A stretch of 64,000 bases of DNA from Tenacibaculum sp. MAR_2010_89 (GCF_900105985.1 NZ_FNUB01000005.1:2108001-2172000), one strand, 5' to 3'; shown: positions 1 through 9,322, counted from the first letter of the stretch. The notes: a model not told the origin generated them from the letters alone. Numbers and translations are program-made.

Positions 1-1
1 C

Positions 2-343
2 AAAGATTCAATTTTACTTATTGAATCATTCATAAAAAATAATAAACCGGTAGGAGCTGTTTGTCATGCACCAGCTATTTTTAAACATACAAAAAATGAA
101 GAGGGAACTCCGTTAGTAAAAGGGAAAAAGGTTACTGGATTTTCTAATACTGAAGAGGAAGCTGTGCAATTAACAAACGTGGTTCCGTTTTTAGTAGAAA
201 ATATGCTAAAAGAAAATGGAGCAATATTTTCTAAAGGTGATGATTGGGCACCTTATGTTTTAGAAGATGAATTATTAATTACTGGTCAAAATCCTGCATC
301 TTCTGAATTAGTGGCTGAAATTTTATTAAAAAAACTGAAATAA
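2..343 (+). CDS. DJ-1/PfpI family (type 1 glutamine amidotransferase-like) protein, 3' end only
   Basis: The gene enters from the left edge; 113 codons and a TAA stop at 341-343 are visible. The motif GAVCHAPA is the nucleophile elbow of the DJ-1/PfpI superfamily, with its reactive cysteine. The tail NGAIFSKGDDWAPYVLEDE followed by LLITGQNPASS is typical of the PfpI/Hsp31-like branch (glyoxalase, chaperone or deglycase-type proteins). The N-terminal half, including the catalytic acid, lies outside the window, so the exact subfamily cannot be set. Confidence 0.85.
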   Translation, partial: KDSILLIESFIKNNKPVGAVCHAPAIFKHTKNEEGTPLVKGKKVTGFSNTEEEAVQLTNVVPFLVENMLKENGAIFSKGDDWAPYVLEDELLITGQNPASSELVAEILLKKLK

Positions 344-429
344 AACTACATAAAACATGATAAGAGCGATTTGAATTTTTATCCAGGTCGCTTTTTTATT
401 AGTATGCTTTTTATAAATAAAAAAGAAAA

Positions 430-556
430 GAAGTAACCCTTCAAAATTACTCCTTCTCTCAAACTAATTTAAACTTACTAAAAATGAAATTATTTAAAAC
501 TTCTACATAAAAGTAATTTAAAGAAAGAGTTTTGTTGAATTAAATTAGTTGAATAG
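430..556 (+). repeat. Tandem unit 1: weak hairpin, 8-codon ORF, conserved 13-mer
   Basis: The unit has a weak imperfect hairpin (430-456), a short open frame at 484-510 (ATG to TAA, MKLFKTST) and the 13-mer ATTAGTTGAATAG at 544-556. The same order recurs about 200 bases downstream. Hairpin-to-ATG distance is 54 bases here and 55 in unit 2; ATG-to-13-mer is 60 against 64. The conserved layout shows the two units share an origin. Function is unknown: a leader RNA, a decayed peptide gene or another element are all possible. Confidence 0.45.
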
Positions 557-626
557 AATGTATCTATAGATAAACGGTATTTGAGATTTTATAGTAAAAC
601 AACTAAAATAAGTTTTATAAAAAAAG

Positions 627-758
627 AAAGAAGTATTCTTGCGAAGACTTCTTTCCTAACTAACCAAACATTTTCCAAAAAATGAAAAATCAAATTTTAA
701 ACTACACTGTAAATATAATTTAAGAACTAAGTAAGTTGTCTGATTATTAGTTGAATAG
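627..758 (+). repeat. Tandem unit 2: strong hairpin, 13-codon ORF, conserved 13-mer
   Basis: The hairpin 627-654 pairs AAAGAAGT with ACTTCTTT and has an inner TTC/GAA pairing. An open frame at 682-723 reads MKNQILNYTVNII, and the 13-mer ATTAGTTGAATAG sits at 746-758, identical to unit 1. The start MKNQILN resembles the conserved start of the small natural-product (RiPP-like) precursors common in Flavobacteriia, but the frame stops after 13 codons and has no Gly-Gly site. If that resemblance is real, this is a broken copy. Confidence 0.4.
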
Positions 759-839
759 GTGTTATGTTTCGATAAGTAGTATTAAAACACCATTGAATTG
801 AAAAAAATAGAAAAAGAAACTTTAAGTTAGGATATCAAA

Positions 840-876
840 AAATAAAGGAACTCATAGTATGAGTTCCTTTTTATTT
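840..876. terminator. Palindromic hairpin with T-rich tail
   Basis: GGAACTCAT (847-855) pairs perfectly with ATGAGTTCC (859-867) around a 3-base loop. A-rich sequence precedes it and TTTTTATTT follows. It can end any transcript from the tandem-unit region on the + strand, and the − strand dihydrouridine synthase transcript about 120 bases past its stop. Confidence 0.8.
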
Positions 877-998
877 AAGTGATAGTAAATTAACCCTTCA
901 AAAATTAAAATCTATCCTTTCAATTCTAGTATGCTTAGTCGTTAGTTAATAGCAATCATTACAAATAAAAAAAATATTTTTTAAGTTATAAACTTTTT

Positions 999-1946
999 TT
1001 ATTTTTCATTATTAAATATTTCTTTAACAGCTACTTGATATTTTTTTTGATTCCCTGCTTTTTTTATTTTCTTGTAAGTTTTTCTTGGGTCAGAAAAAGA
1101 TTTAGAAAAGTATTCCCAAAAACCGAGCATTTTCATTTTAATAGGAGTAGGACCAGACAATGCCTCGTCGTATTGTTGATAAATTTCATTATGAAAAGCT
1201 TCAAAACGTTGCCATCTATCAGTAGGATATTCTGTAGTGTTATCTTTTATCATTTGTGGTAAAAACGGATCAGCAATTAAACCTCGTCCAATCATAAAAT
1301 GAGTAATGCTAGGAAAACGTTCTGTCATTAACTTGAATCCTTCTACAGAAGTAATATCGCCATTATAGTATAATTGATGTTTTGAAGTATCAATACATTT
1401 TTGAAAAGCGTCTAAATCAACTCCACCTTTATATAATTGCTTTCCTATTCGTGCATGAATGGCTACATTTTTAAGAGGATATTTATCTAAAGTAGGGAAT
1501 GCGTGTAGAATTTCTTCGCTATTTTCATATCCCATTCGCATTTTCATAGAAACTAAAATATCAGTTTCATTATGTGCTTTAGATAAAACTTCATCAATTC
1601 TTGCTGGGTTACAAATTAAACCAGATCCCATTCCTGATTTTGTAACCATTGGATAGGGGCACCCCAAATTCCAATTTAATTCTTTGTAACCAAGACTTTG
1701 TACATATTTAGCTACAAATAAAAATTCATCAGGATCATTTGTTATTACCTGTGGTATAACCGTTAAAGTTGTGTTATTTTCAGGTTGTAAATCACGTTCA
1801 TAACTTGATTTTATTTTAAATTTCCCATTTAAACGAATATAAGGGGCATAAAAAGTATCAATACCACCAAAATATTTGTTTTGTGCATTTCTAAAACGGA
1901 AATCTGTAAAACCTTGTAAAGGTGATGAAAGTAAGGTAAAACTCAT
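999..1946 (-). CDS. dus: tRNA-dihydrouridine synthase family protein
   Basis: FMN enzyme that reduces uridine to dihydrouridine in tRNA. The 315 residues show the Dus TIM-barrel order: substrate-entry PLQGFTD near residue 9, NWNLGCPYP around the catalytic C96, KMRMG near 135-139, HAR at 164-166, YYNGDI at 193-198 and the FMN-phosphate loop IGRG at 219-222. Length and motifs fit the Dus family of Bacteroidetes, nearer DusC than DusB; which tRNA position is modified is not readable. A TATATTTG -7 element lies just upstream on the − strand. It diverges from pbpC. Confidence 0.92.
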   Translation of the reverse strand: MSFTLLSSPLQGFTDFRFRNAQNKYFGGIDTFYAPYIRLNGKFKIKSSYERDLQPENNTTLTVIPQVITNDPDEFLFVAKYVQSLGYKELNWNLGCPYPMVTKSGMGSGLICNPARIDEVLSKAHNETDILVSMKMRMGYENSEEILHAFPTLDKYPLKNVAIHARIGKQLYKGGVDLDAFQKCIDTSKHQLYYNGDITSVEGFKLMTERFPSITHFMIGRGLIADPFLPQMIKDNTTEYPTDRWQRFEAFHNEIYQQYDEALSGPTPIKMKMLGFWEYFSKSFSDPRKTYKKIKKAGNQKKYQVAVKEIFNNEK

Positions 1947-1962
1947 AGTAAATTCAAAGCTG

Positions 1963-1970
1963 CAAATATA
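1963..1970 (-). promoter_or_regulatory. -7 element TATATTTG for dus
   Basis: Reads TATATTTG on the − strand, an exact match to the Bacteroidetes TAnnTTTG consensus, 17-24 bases upstream of the ATG at 1946. No clear -33 TTTG was found. Confidence 0.5.
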
Positions 1971-2006
1971 GCAGACTTATCTGTGATATTTTAACTATAA
2001 ACTTTA

Positions 2007-2014
2007 TACTTTTG
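2007..2014 (+). promoter_or_regulatory. -7 element TACTTTTG for pbpC
   Basis: Exact match to TAnnTTTG. It overlaps the TTG at 2012 that would be the longest in-frame start of pbpC. Transcription would begin near 2021, which rules out that TTG and favours a GTG at 2039 or 2042. Confidence 0.55.
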
Positions 2015-2038
2015 ATATGTATAAATTGTAAAAGAAAA

Positions 2039-4384
2039 GTGGTGTTAGTTTTTTTTAAAAAACATAAAATAAAAATAATTAGTAGTGCTATTTTATTAGT
2101 TCTATATTATTTCTGTTTACCCGAAAAACTATTTGAAGATCCTACTTCAACAGTTGTTATTGCAAAAAATAAAGAATTGCTAGGTGCACTTATAGCTGAT
2201 GATGGACAATGGAGGTTTCCAGAGTTAGATTCTATTCCTAAAAAATTTGAACAATGTATTTTACAATTTGAGGATGCTCATTTTTATAAACACTTTGGTT
2301 TCAATCCAGTTTCTCTTGCAAAGGCATTAAAAGAGAATATTAAAGCTAAAAGAGTTGTTAGAGGAGGAAGTACTATTACTCAACAAGTAATTCGTTTGTC
2401 GCGTAAAAATAAAAGACGATCTTATATTGAAAAATTAAAGGAATTAATTTATGCAACTCGTTTAGAGTTTAGAATTTCAAAAAAAGAAATATTAAAGTTA
2501 TATGCGTCACATGCACCTTTTGGAGGAAATGTTGTAGGCTTAGAAATGGCTTCTTGGCGTTATTTTGGGCTACAACCTAACCAACTGTCTTGGGCTGAAA
2601 GTGCTACTTTAGCAGTGTTGCCTAATGCACCATCATTGATATATCCAGGTAAAAATCAATTAAAATTAAAAAAGAAACGAAACAGGCTATTAAATAAACT
2701 TTACAAAAAAAAAATAATTGATAAAACTACTTATGAATTAGCTTTAGAAGAAGAGTTACCTCAAAAACCCTTTCCTCTTCCTTCTATTGCTCCTCATTTT
2801 GTTCAAGAAGTAGGAAAGGAACTCAAAGGAAAACATATAAAAAGTACCATAGATTTTCATTTACAAAAACGTGTAAATTATTTAGTAAAACAACATTACG
2901 AACGACAAAAGCAGAATGAAGTTTTTAATATTGCTGTACTAGTATTAGACGTTGAAACTAGAAAAGTATTGAGCTACATAGGGAATTCTCCAACTAATAA
3001 AAAACATCAAAAAGATGTAAATAATGTGATTTCTCCAAGAAGTACAGGTAGTACTTTAAAGCCTTTTTTATATGCGCAAATGCTTCAATCAGGAAATTTA
3101 CTTCCTACTCAATTAATACCTGATGTTCCAACAGAAATTGCAGGCTATACACCAAAAAACTTTGACCTGACTTTTGATGGAGCAGTTCCAGCCAACGAAG
3201 CATTAACTCGTTCGCTGAATATTCCTGCCGTACGTATGTTACAGTCGTATGGATTGGAAAAATTCAGAGAAGATTTAAAAGAGTATCAGATAAAGCATAT
3301 TAATAAATCAGCTGATTATTATGGGTTATCTTTAATTTTAGGTGGAGCAGAGGCTAGCTTATGGGATTTGTGTAAAACCTTTGCAAGTTATTCAGGTATT
3401 GTTAATCATTATGAAAAATTGGGACATAAATATTATGAAAATGAATTTATAGAGCCTATTTTTATAGAGTTGAATGAGGTTAATTTTGGAGCTACAACTG
3501 AGAAATACAATAAAATAGATGCAGGCACCGCTTTTTTAACACTAAATACCTTAACTGAAGTAAATAGACCATTTACAGATCAAGCATGGAAATATTTTGA
3601 TTCTTCTCAAAAAATAGGATGGAAAACTGGTACTAGTTTTGGTAATAAAGATGCATGGGCTATAGGAACTAATTCAAAGTATGTTGTAGGTGTTTGGGTA
3701 GGTAATTCTGATGGGGAAGGAAGGCCAGATTTAACAGGTGTAGGTAGTGCTGCTCCATTAATGTTTGATGTTTTTGATGTTTTACCAAAGTCAAATTGGT
3801 TTTTAGCCCCTTATGAAAACTTGGTTGAAGAAAGTATTTGTGAAAAAAGTGGTTATTTAGCATTACCAATATGTAATTCAATTATTAAAAGAGTCCAAAA
3901 AAATGGAGTACGAGCTAAATCATGCCCATATCATAAGCAAATAACTATTGATCAAACTGAAAAATTTAGAGTAAATTCAAATTGCGAATCTGTTACTAGT
4001 ATAAAAAATAAAACATGGTTCATATTGCCTCCATTAATGGCACATTATTACCAGCAAAAAAATGCTAATTATAGAGTATTACCAAGTTATAGAAGTGATT
4101 GTGTTATTTTAGATTCCAATACAATGGACTTTGTTTTTCCAACAAAACAATATTCAAAAATCTCATTAACAAAATCTGAGGATACTAAAACAAACCCACT
4201 AATACTTAAATTAACTCACGCAAATGCAGAAGCTAAAGTTTATTGGTATTTAAATAATGTGTTCATAGGAGAAACAAAAGAATACCACGAGCAAGCTATA
4301 AACCCTAAAGAAAAAGGAGTCTATAAAATTACTGTAATAGACGATTTAGGAAATGAAAGAAAGAGAACTATAGAACTGCTATAG
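2039..4384 (+). CDS. pbpC: Penicillin-binding protein 1C, bifunctional transglycosylase/transpeptidase
   Basis: Builds and crosslinks peptidoglycan strands in the periplasm. An N-terminal membrane anchor (about residues 10-28) is followed by a GT51 transglycosylase with EDAHFYKHFG and GGSTITQQ. The transpeptidase has STLK (SxxK, in GSTLKPF), SLN (in TRSLNIPAV) and KTGTSFG. A BiPBP_C domain at the C-terminus is diagnostic of PBP1C. GTG at 2039 is preferred because an upstream TTG overlaps the -7 element; GTG at 2042 is equally possible. In many bacteria pbpC sits beside an alpha-2-macroglobulin gene; none is next to it here. The 3' end overlaps the convergent sulP gene by 17 bases. Confidence 0.93.
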   Translation: MVLVFFKKHKIKIISSAILLVLYYFCLPEKLFEDPTSTVVIAKNKELLGALIADDGQWRFPELDSIPKKFEQCILQFEDAHFYKHFGFNPVSLAKALKENIKAKRVVRGGSTITQQVIRLSRKNKRRSYIEKLKELIYATRLEFRISKKEILKLYASHAPFGGNVVGLEMASWRYFGLQPNQLSWAESATLAVLPNAPSLIYPGKNQLKLKKKRNRLLNKLYKKKIIDKTTYELALEEELPQKPFPLPSIAPHFVQEVGKELKGKHIKSTIDFHLQKRVNYLVKQHYERQKQNEVFNIAVLVLDVETRKVLSYIGNSPTNKKHQKDVNNVISPRSTGSTLKPFLYAQMLQSGNLLPTQLIPDVPTEIAGYTPKNFDLTFDGAVPANEALTRSLNIPAVRMLQSYGLEKFREDLKEYQIKHINKSADYYGLSLILGGAEASLWDLCKTFASYSGIVNHYEKLGHKYYENEFIEPIFIELNEVNFGATTEKYNKIDAGTAFLTLNTLTEVNRPFTDQAWKYFDSSQKIGWKTGTSFGNKDAWAIGTNSKYVVGVWVGNSDGEGRPDLTGVGSAAPLMFDVFDVLPKSNWFLAPYENLVEESICEKSGYLALPICNSIIKRVQKNGVRAKSCPYHKQITIDQTEKFRVNSNCESVTSIKNKTWFILPPLMAHYYQQKNANYRVLPSYRSDCVILDSNTMDFVFPTKQYSKISLTKSEDTKTNPLILKLTHANAEAKVYWYLNNVFIGETKEYHEQAINPKEKGVYKITVIDDLGNERKRTIELL

Positions 4385-6587
4385 GCTCTTCCTTATGAAT
4401 AACATCTTTTAAACGAATTCCAAAATTAGCTAGTTGTTTAATTTCTTTAACACCAGCTAAACGTTCTTTACCGATAATTAGTAGTCCATTTTTACTACCT
4501 TCAATATGATAATAATTATTACTTTCAAAAAATAAAATTAATTCATCAGTGAAAAAACTTCTTATGTCAAATTGGTTTTTTCCAGATAAATAAAAACGCC
4601 TAGAAAAATCAGGGTGGTCTTCAATATCAATATCTTTAAAGCCTGCAAAATGATAGATGTATTCGAAAATTCCTTCCCTATCTAAAGTAAACTCAGGAAC
4701 TTTTTCATCTATACTAATATAAAACATTGTTGCCTTAATAATTTGCTTAGCGATTAATTCTCCTTCAGAAAATTCAACATCAAATAAAGCACAATTTTCA
4801 TTTGATAAAATGTTAGATACTTTATTAATTTGGCGTGTTTTAAAATATCCAAATTCTGGGATTTCAGTAACTTCTTTTGGAGTGGTTTTATAACTCCAAC
4901 CTAACTCTTTACTAATTTTAGAAACTGATTTTTGGCGTTTTGTTAAAACAGTTTTTTTCGATTTATCAATTAAATTTGTTGGTATGTTTTTACGTAAAGC
5001 AAATGGATGTTCACTTCCAGTTTTGTAACCATCTAAACCAATAATTTCAAAGTATCCGCCTTTTCGTTTAAAAGTCTCAATGTAGTTGTTCATATTTTCC
5101 ATAATTGAATGGTCAACAAAATCACATAAAGAGAAATCTACAATAGCATCTTCATGTTCAGGTATTTGGTTTAGCTTAGATTTTAAACGAGTATAGTTTA
5201 AAAAGCTTGAGAAATTTTCAACTGAAACGTAATATTTACCATCTTCAGTAAACATTAAAACATTTGGCTTTAATAAGTTTCTAATGAAAAACATGAAACT
5301 TTTATTAATAATTACATGAATAATAAAGGTAGAAAATATACCAACAAGGATTCCTGTAATTAAATTGGTAGTAATAGTGGTAAATAATGTAATTAAGAAT
5401 ATAATTAATTGCTCTTTTCCTATTTTAAATACTTTTTTAATATTTTCAGGTGAGGCTAATTTGTAACCTGTATAAACTAAAATAGCTGCAAGAGCAGGTA
5501 ATGGTATTTTACGTAACTCTGAAGCAAATAGTAAAATAAAAGCAACTAAAAAAGATGCATGAAAAAAGTTAGCAGAACGATTACTCCCTTTGTTGTTAAC
5601 ATTTACTGAGCTACGAGCAATAACTGTAACCACATTTAAACCACCTAGAAAACCACTGATTACCGTAGCTAATCCTAAAGCTCTAATATCTTTATTTACA
5701 TTTGAACGTCTTTTTAAAGGGTCTAGTTTATCAACTGCTTTTATACTTAATAAACTTTCAATACTAGCAATTAAAGTAATTGCAATAACAGCATTAATAA
5801 ATTCAAAATCGTATACTTTTCCAAAATCAGGGAAAGCAAAGCTAGAAAGTACATTATCAGGTAAGTTTATTAATAAACTTTTATCTATTGGATATGTTGA
5901 AGGTGATACCATATCAAAGTAATAATACATACCAACACTTAAAACAACAATCCACATAGGAGCAGGGATTAATTGAAAGTATTTATTACGTATTTTACTA
6001 TAAAATATCATTATAAGTAAACTTATAACACCAACCATTCCAGCATAAAAAACACTTTGACTATCTGTTTTTGTAAAATTAACAATGCCTTCAGGTACTT
6101 GAAGTAACAAGTCAATAATACTACCCTTAGCATCCAGGTTACCAAACATAACATGTATTTGTTTGGCGAATATTCCTATACCAATTGCAGCTAACATTCC
6201 TTGGATGGCGGACGAAGGAAAAAAGTCTCCTAAAGAACCAAGTCTAAGGAAACCAAGGATAATCATGATAACTCCAGAAACTACAATAGCAGCTAATGTA
6301 TATAAGAATCCTTGCTGCATATCACCAGCACCTAATGTTGTAATAGCAGCTAAAATAACAACAACTAAACCATTACCAGGACCAGTTATAGTAACATTAG
6401 ATCCACCTAAAATAGCAACTACAGATCCACCAACTATTGCGGCTATAATTCCTGACATTGGTGGAGCACCAGAAGCTAAAGCTAATCCAAACCCCAAAGG
6501 AAGGGCTATTAATGAAACAACAAAACCTGCAAATATATTTTGAGGTAACTCTCCTAAAAATGTTTTAATATTATTCTTTCTTCCCAT
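4368..6587 (-). CDS. SulP family inorganic anion transporter with STAS and extra C-terminal domain
   Basis: Inner-membrane anion carrier (sulfate, bicarbonate or another anion; substrate not readable). About 11-12 hydrophobic segments fill roughly residues 15-430, starting with the SulP signature around ALPLGFGLALASG. A STAS domain follows (AIVDFSLCDFVDHS region). After it comes an unusual extension of about 190 residues that I do not recognise, ending near LLIIGKERLAG. The start lies 5 bases after the stop of the universal stress gene, so the two form an operon. Usp-SulP pairing is familiar in marine bacteria and often suggests bicarbonate uptake, but that is inference. Confidence 0.88.
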   Translation of the reverse strand: MGRKNNIKTFLGELPQNIFAGFVVSLIALPLGFGLALASGAPPMSGIIAAIVGGSVVAILGGSNVTITGPGNGLVVVILAAITTLGAGDMQQGFLYTLAAIVVSGVIMIILGFLRLGSLGDFFPSSAIQGMLAAIGIGIFAKQIHVMFGNLDAKGSIIDLLLQVPEGIVNFTKTDSQSVFYAGMVGVISLLIMIFYSKIRNKYFQLIPAPMWIVVLSVGMYYYFDMVSPSTYPIDKSLLINLPDNVLSSFAFPDFGKVYDFEFINAVIAITLIASIESLLSIKAVDKLDPLKRRSNVNKDIRALGLATVISGFLGGLNVVTVIARSSVNVNNKGSNRSANFFHASFLVAFILLFASELRKIPLPALAAILVYTGYKLASPENIKKVFKIGKEQLIIFLITLFTTITTNLITGILVGIFSTFIIHVIINKSFMFFIRNLLKPNVLMFTEDGKYYVSVENFSSFLNYTRLKSKLNQIPEHEDAIVDFSLCDFVDHSIMENMNNYIETFKRKGGYFEIIGLDGYKTGSEHPFALRKNIPTNLIDKSKKTVLTKRQKSVSKISKELGWSYKTTPKEVTEIPEFGYFKTRQINKVSNILSNENCALFDVEFSEGELIAKQIIKATMFYISIDEKVPEFTLDREGIFEYIYHFAGFKDIDIEDHPDFSRRFYLSGKNQFDIRSFFTDELILFFESNNYYHIEGSKNGLLIIGKERLAGVKEIKQLANFGIRLKDVIHKEEPIAVL

Positions 6588-6592
6588 CTATA

Positions 6593-7420
6593 TTATTTAA
6601 CTATTAAAACATCGGTTGGTAATTCTGATAAGATATATTCTATATCATGAGGGAAAATTCTATGTAAAATCCCTGTTTTTTTTGGAGCATTCATTATAAG
6701 TAAATCAGCTCTTTTAACTTTAGCATAATGCCCAATAGAATATCCTCTTCTACCGAAAATACTTTGCGTTTTTACATTTATATCTTTAATATCTATAGTT
6801 TTAAGTATGTTTTTTACACGTAAATCTTCTCTGTTTTTTAACTGTTCTTTTACTTCAGTTGCTTTGAGAAGTGTTTTATCATCACTTACTGTTACGTTTA
6901 ATTCGTTTTGACTAATTTCTTCTACAATGGTAACTCTTTTACAATCTAAATTTTTTGAAATAGTAAAAGCTGTTTTAATAGTTTCTTCTGTGTCTTCATC
7001 CTGTAAACCATTAACAACAATATGTTTACAAGGAACACGTTCAGTAGAAGGTTTTATTAAAAGTAAAACAGAACAAGGTGATTTTCTTGTTAGTTTTCGA
7101 GCGATAGATCCTACATAATATTTATAGATATTTTCTTTTTGTAAGGCTCCTAAAATAAGTAAATCTGCTTGCTGTTGAGTTGTGGTACTCAAAATAACAT
7201 CTACTGGCTCTCCTTCTTGCCAAATAGTTGTAAATCCTTTTAGTAGCTTTGGTGCTTCAAAAAGCAACTTTTTTAATTGATTTTCTTTTTGAATTGATTT
7301 TTCACCAACATGAACACCTATCAATTCTGCTTTAAACATGTTCGCTAATCTGATAGCCTCTAGTAAATTGGCTTTTAAATTAGGAGAAAATGCAATACCT
7401 ATAATAATTTTGTTAATCAA
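6593..7420 (-). CDS. Universal stress protein, tandem UspA domains
   Basis: Two UspA domains in tandem, starting at NKIIIGIAFSPN. The first ends with the nucleotide-loop-like region GALQKENIYKYYVGSIAR and CSVLLLI, the second with FGRRGYSIGHYAK and PTDVLIVK. The longest frame starts at ATG 7474, but that adds 18 residues not seen in the family and leaves only 24 bases to the divergent antiporter gene. The TTG at 7420 puts the first beta strand at the N-terminus and is preferred. It is the first gene of an operon with the SulP transporter and probably modulates it or a stress response; that role is inferred. Confidence 0.85.
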   Translation of the reverse strand: MINKIIIGIAFSPNLKANLLEAIRLANMFKAELIGVHVGEKSIQKENQLKKLLFEAPKLLKGFTTIWQEGEPVDVILSTTTQQQADLLILGALQKENIYKYYVGSIARKLTRKSPCSVLLLIKPSTERVPCKHIVVNGLQDEDTEETIKTAFTISKNLDCKRVTIVEEISQNELNVTVSDDKTLLKATEVKEQLKNREDLRVKNILKTIDIKDINVKTQSIFGRRGYSIGHYAKVKRADLLIMNAPKKTGILHRIFPHDIEYILSELPTDVLIVK

Positions 7421-7498
7421 AATTGTAAATTTTAGACTTCGAATATAAAATTTTATTGTAGTTTTAGGAAACAAAACTATGAAACTTAAATTTAAACT

Positions 7499-9322
7499 AT
7501 GATTGAATTAGCTGGGATTATAATTTTAGGGATTTTAGCACAATGGGTTGCATGGAAGTTTAAGATTCCTGCTATTTTACCTTTAATATTAATTGGATTG
7601 ATTGTAGGGCCTATTGCGGCTCAGTTTTTTAATGAAGATGGTAGTAAATGGATTGAGCCAGTTTGGAATGGAGAAAAAGGATTATTTCCTGGAGATGGGC
7701 TGTATTATTTTGTTTCATTGGCTATTAGTATTATTCTTTTTGAAGGAGGATTAACGTTAAGAAGAGGGGAAATAAAGAATATTGGACCTGTTATTAGTAA
7801 GTTAATAACGCTAGGATCGGCAATTACATTTTTCGGAGCAGGGATTACTGCTCATTACATATTCAATTTAAATTGGAAACTTTCATTTTTGTTTTCAGGT
7901 TTAATTATTGTTACAGGACCAACGGTAATTACTCCTATTTTAAGAAATATACCTTTAAAGAAGGATGTTTCTGCTGTACTAAAATGGGAGGGAATATTAA
8001 TTGATCCTATTGGAGCATTAGTTGCCGTATTGGTATTTGAGTTTATTAGTGTTGGAGGAGGAGCTGGATTTACTTTAACAGCTTTATTGGAGTTTTTAAA
8101 AATTTTATTATTTGGAACAACATTCGGATTTACATTTGCGCACGCTTTAATTTTCATAATTGATAAAAAATGGGTTCCACATTACTTGTTAAATGTAGTT
8201 TCATTATCAACTGTATTGTTAGTTTTTGTAGAGTCTGAATTGTTTGCGCATGAATCAGGCTTATTAGCTGTGGTAGTTATGGGAATGGTACTAGGAAATA
8301 GCAAGTTAAAAGATTTAAAAGAAATATTATATTTTAAAGAATCACTTAGTGTATTATTAATTTCTATATTATTTATTTTATTAGCTGCGAATATGGATTA
8401 TAAAGAGCTAATGCTATTGTACGAGTGGAAAACATTATTACTTTTTGCATTAATAGTTTTTATAATAAGACCTTTAGCAGTGTTTTTAAGTACGCATAAA
8501 TCTAATTTAAAAACAAATGAAAAGCTTTTTATTAGTTGGGTAGGACCAAGAGGTATAGTTGCAGCAGGTATTGCTTCTTTATTTGGATCTAAGTTAATGA
8601 AGCAAGGAGTAGACGGAGCTGAGTATATAACTCCGCTTGTTTTTATGGTTGTTTTAGGTACTGTATTGTTAAATGCAACTACTGCAAGATTGTTTGCTAA
8701 ATTAGTAGGTGTGTTTTTAAAACGATCAAATGCAATAATGATAATAGGAGCATCTGAAGTAGCTAGATTAATAGCAAAGTATTTGCAAGAGAATGATAGA
8801 AGGGTAGTGATTATTGATTCTAACAGAGATAATATAGAAAAGGCTAATAATGAAGGATTAGAATCCTATGAAATTAATGTATATGACAATGAGCTTACTG
8901 ATAACATAGAGTTAAATGACGTAGGTTATATGATAGCAATGACAGGAAGTGACTCAATAAATGAATATGCAATGTCAAATTTCTCGTCTATTTTTGGAGA
9001 GCAAGGTTCTTACCGTTTAGCTAACTCTAAAGAAGTAAATACAAAAGAATATGAAGATGAGGAAAAGTTATTTACCAAAGAAGATGATTATTTTAGTTTA
9101 CTAGAGGCTATCAGAGAATTTCCTGAAGTTCATGAAACTCTTATTAAATCTAAGGAAGAGTATAAAACTGTACTAGGGAAAATCAATGAAGAACTGAAAT
9201 CTATTCCTATTTTGGTAAAAAATAAATCAAATGAAATCTTATTAATTTCAGAGTTTGAAAAAAAGATTACATCTATGGAAAACTGGAGTTTAGTTTATGT
9301 AGGTAAAAATTTAGAATTCTAA
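7499..9322 (+). CDS. Monovalent cation:proton antiporter (CPA1/NhaP type) with RCK/TrkA-N domain
   Basis: Na+(K+)/H+ antiporter of the inner membrane, 607 residues. About 12 hydrophobic segments occupy residues 1-400, beginning IIILGILAQWVAWKFKIP; family motifs include FEGGLTL and WVGPRGIVAAGI. From about 412 a Rossmann-type TrkA-N domain begins (IIGASEVARLIAKYL, VVIIDSN), pointing to gating by a bound nucleotide or ion. The extra C-terminal part (about 500-607) may be degenerate RCK-C. It diverges from the usp-sulP operon, which suits a pH or salt homeostasis locus. Confidence 0.9.
   Translation: MIELAGIIILGILAQWVAWKFKIPAILPLILIGLIVGPIAAQFFNEDGSKWIEPVWNGEKGLFPGDGLYYFVSLAISIILFEGGLTLRRGEIKNIGPVISKLITLGSAITFFGAGITAHYIFNLNWKLSFLFSGLIIVTGPTVITPILRNIPLKKDVSAVLKWEGILIDPIGALVAVLVFEFISVGGGAGFTLTALLEFLKILLFGTTFGFTFAHALIFIIDKKWVPHYLLNVVSLSTVLLVFVESELFAHESGLLAVVVMGMVLGNSKLKDLKEILYFKESLSVLLISILFILLAANMDYKELMLLYEWKTLLLFALIVFIIRPLAVFLSTHKSNLKTNEKLFISWVGPRGIVAAGIASLFGSKLMKQGVDGAEYITPLVFMVVLGTVLLNATTARLFAKLVGVFLKRSNAIMIIGASEVARLIAKYLQENDRRVVIIDSNRDNIEKANNEGLESYEINVYDNELTDNIELNDVGYMIAMTGSDSINEYAMSNFSSIFGEQGSYRLANSKEVNTKEYEDEEKLFTKEDDYFSLLEAIREFPEVHETLIKSKEEYKTVLGKINEELKSIPILVKNKSNEILLISEFEKKITSMENWSLVYVGKNLEF

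Larger units (their letters stand above)
344..998. other. Gene-poor intergenic stretch with tandem units and hairpins
   Basis: No normal-length gene is visible in these 655 bases. A weak hairpin near 363-398 (GCGA / TCGC followed by T6) probably ends the upstream PfpI-like gene. Two diverged tandem units follow (separate entries), then a strong palindromic hairpin at 840-876. The last 120 bases before the dihydrouridine synthase stop are plain AT-rich sequence. Confidence 0.6.

Noticed and set aside
1035..1656. Open frames on the + strand over dus
   Set aside because: They are shadows of the dus coding frame with no recognisable protein features or start context.
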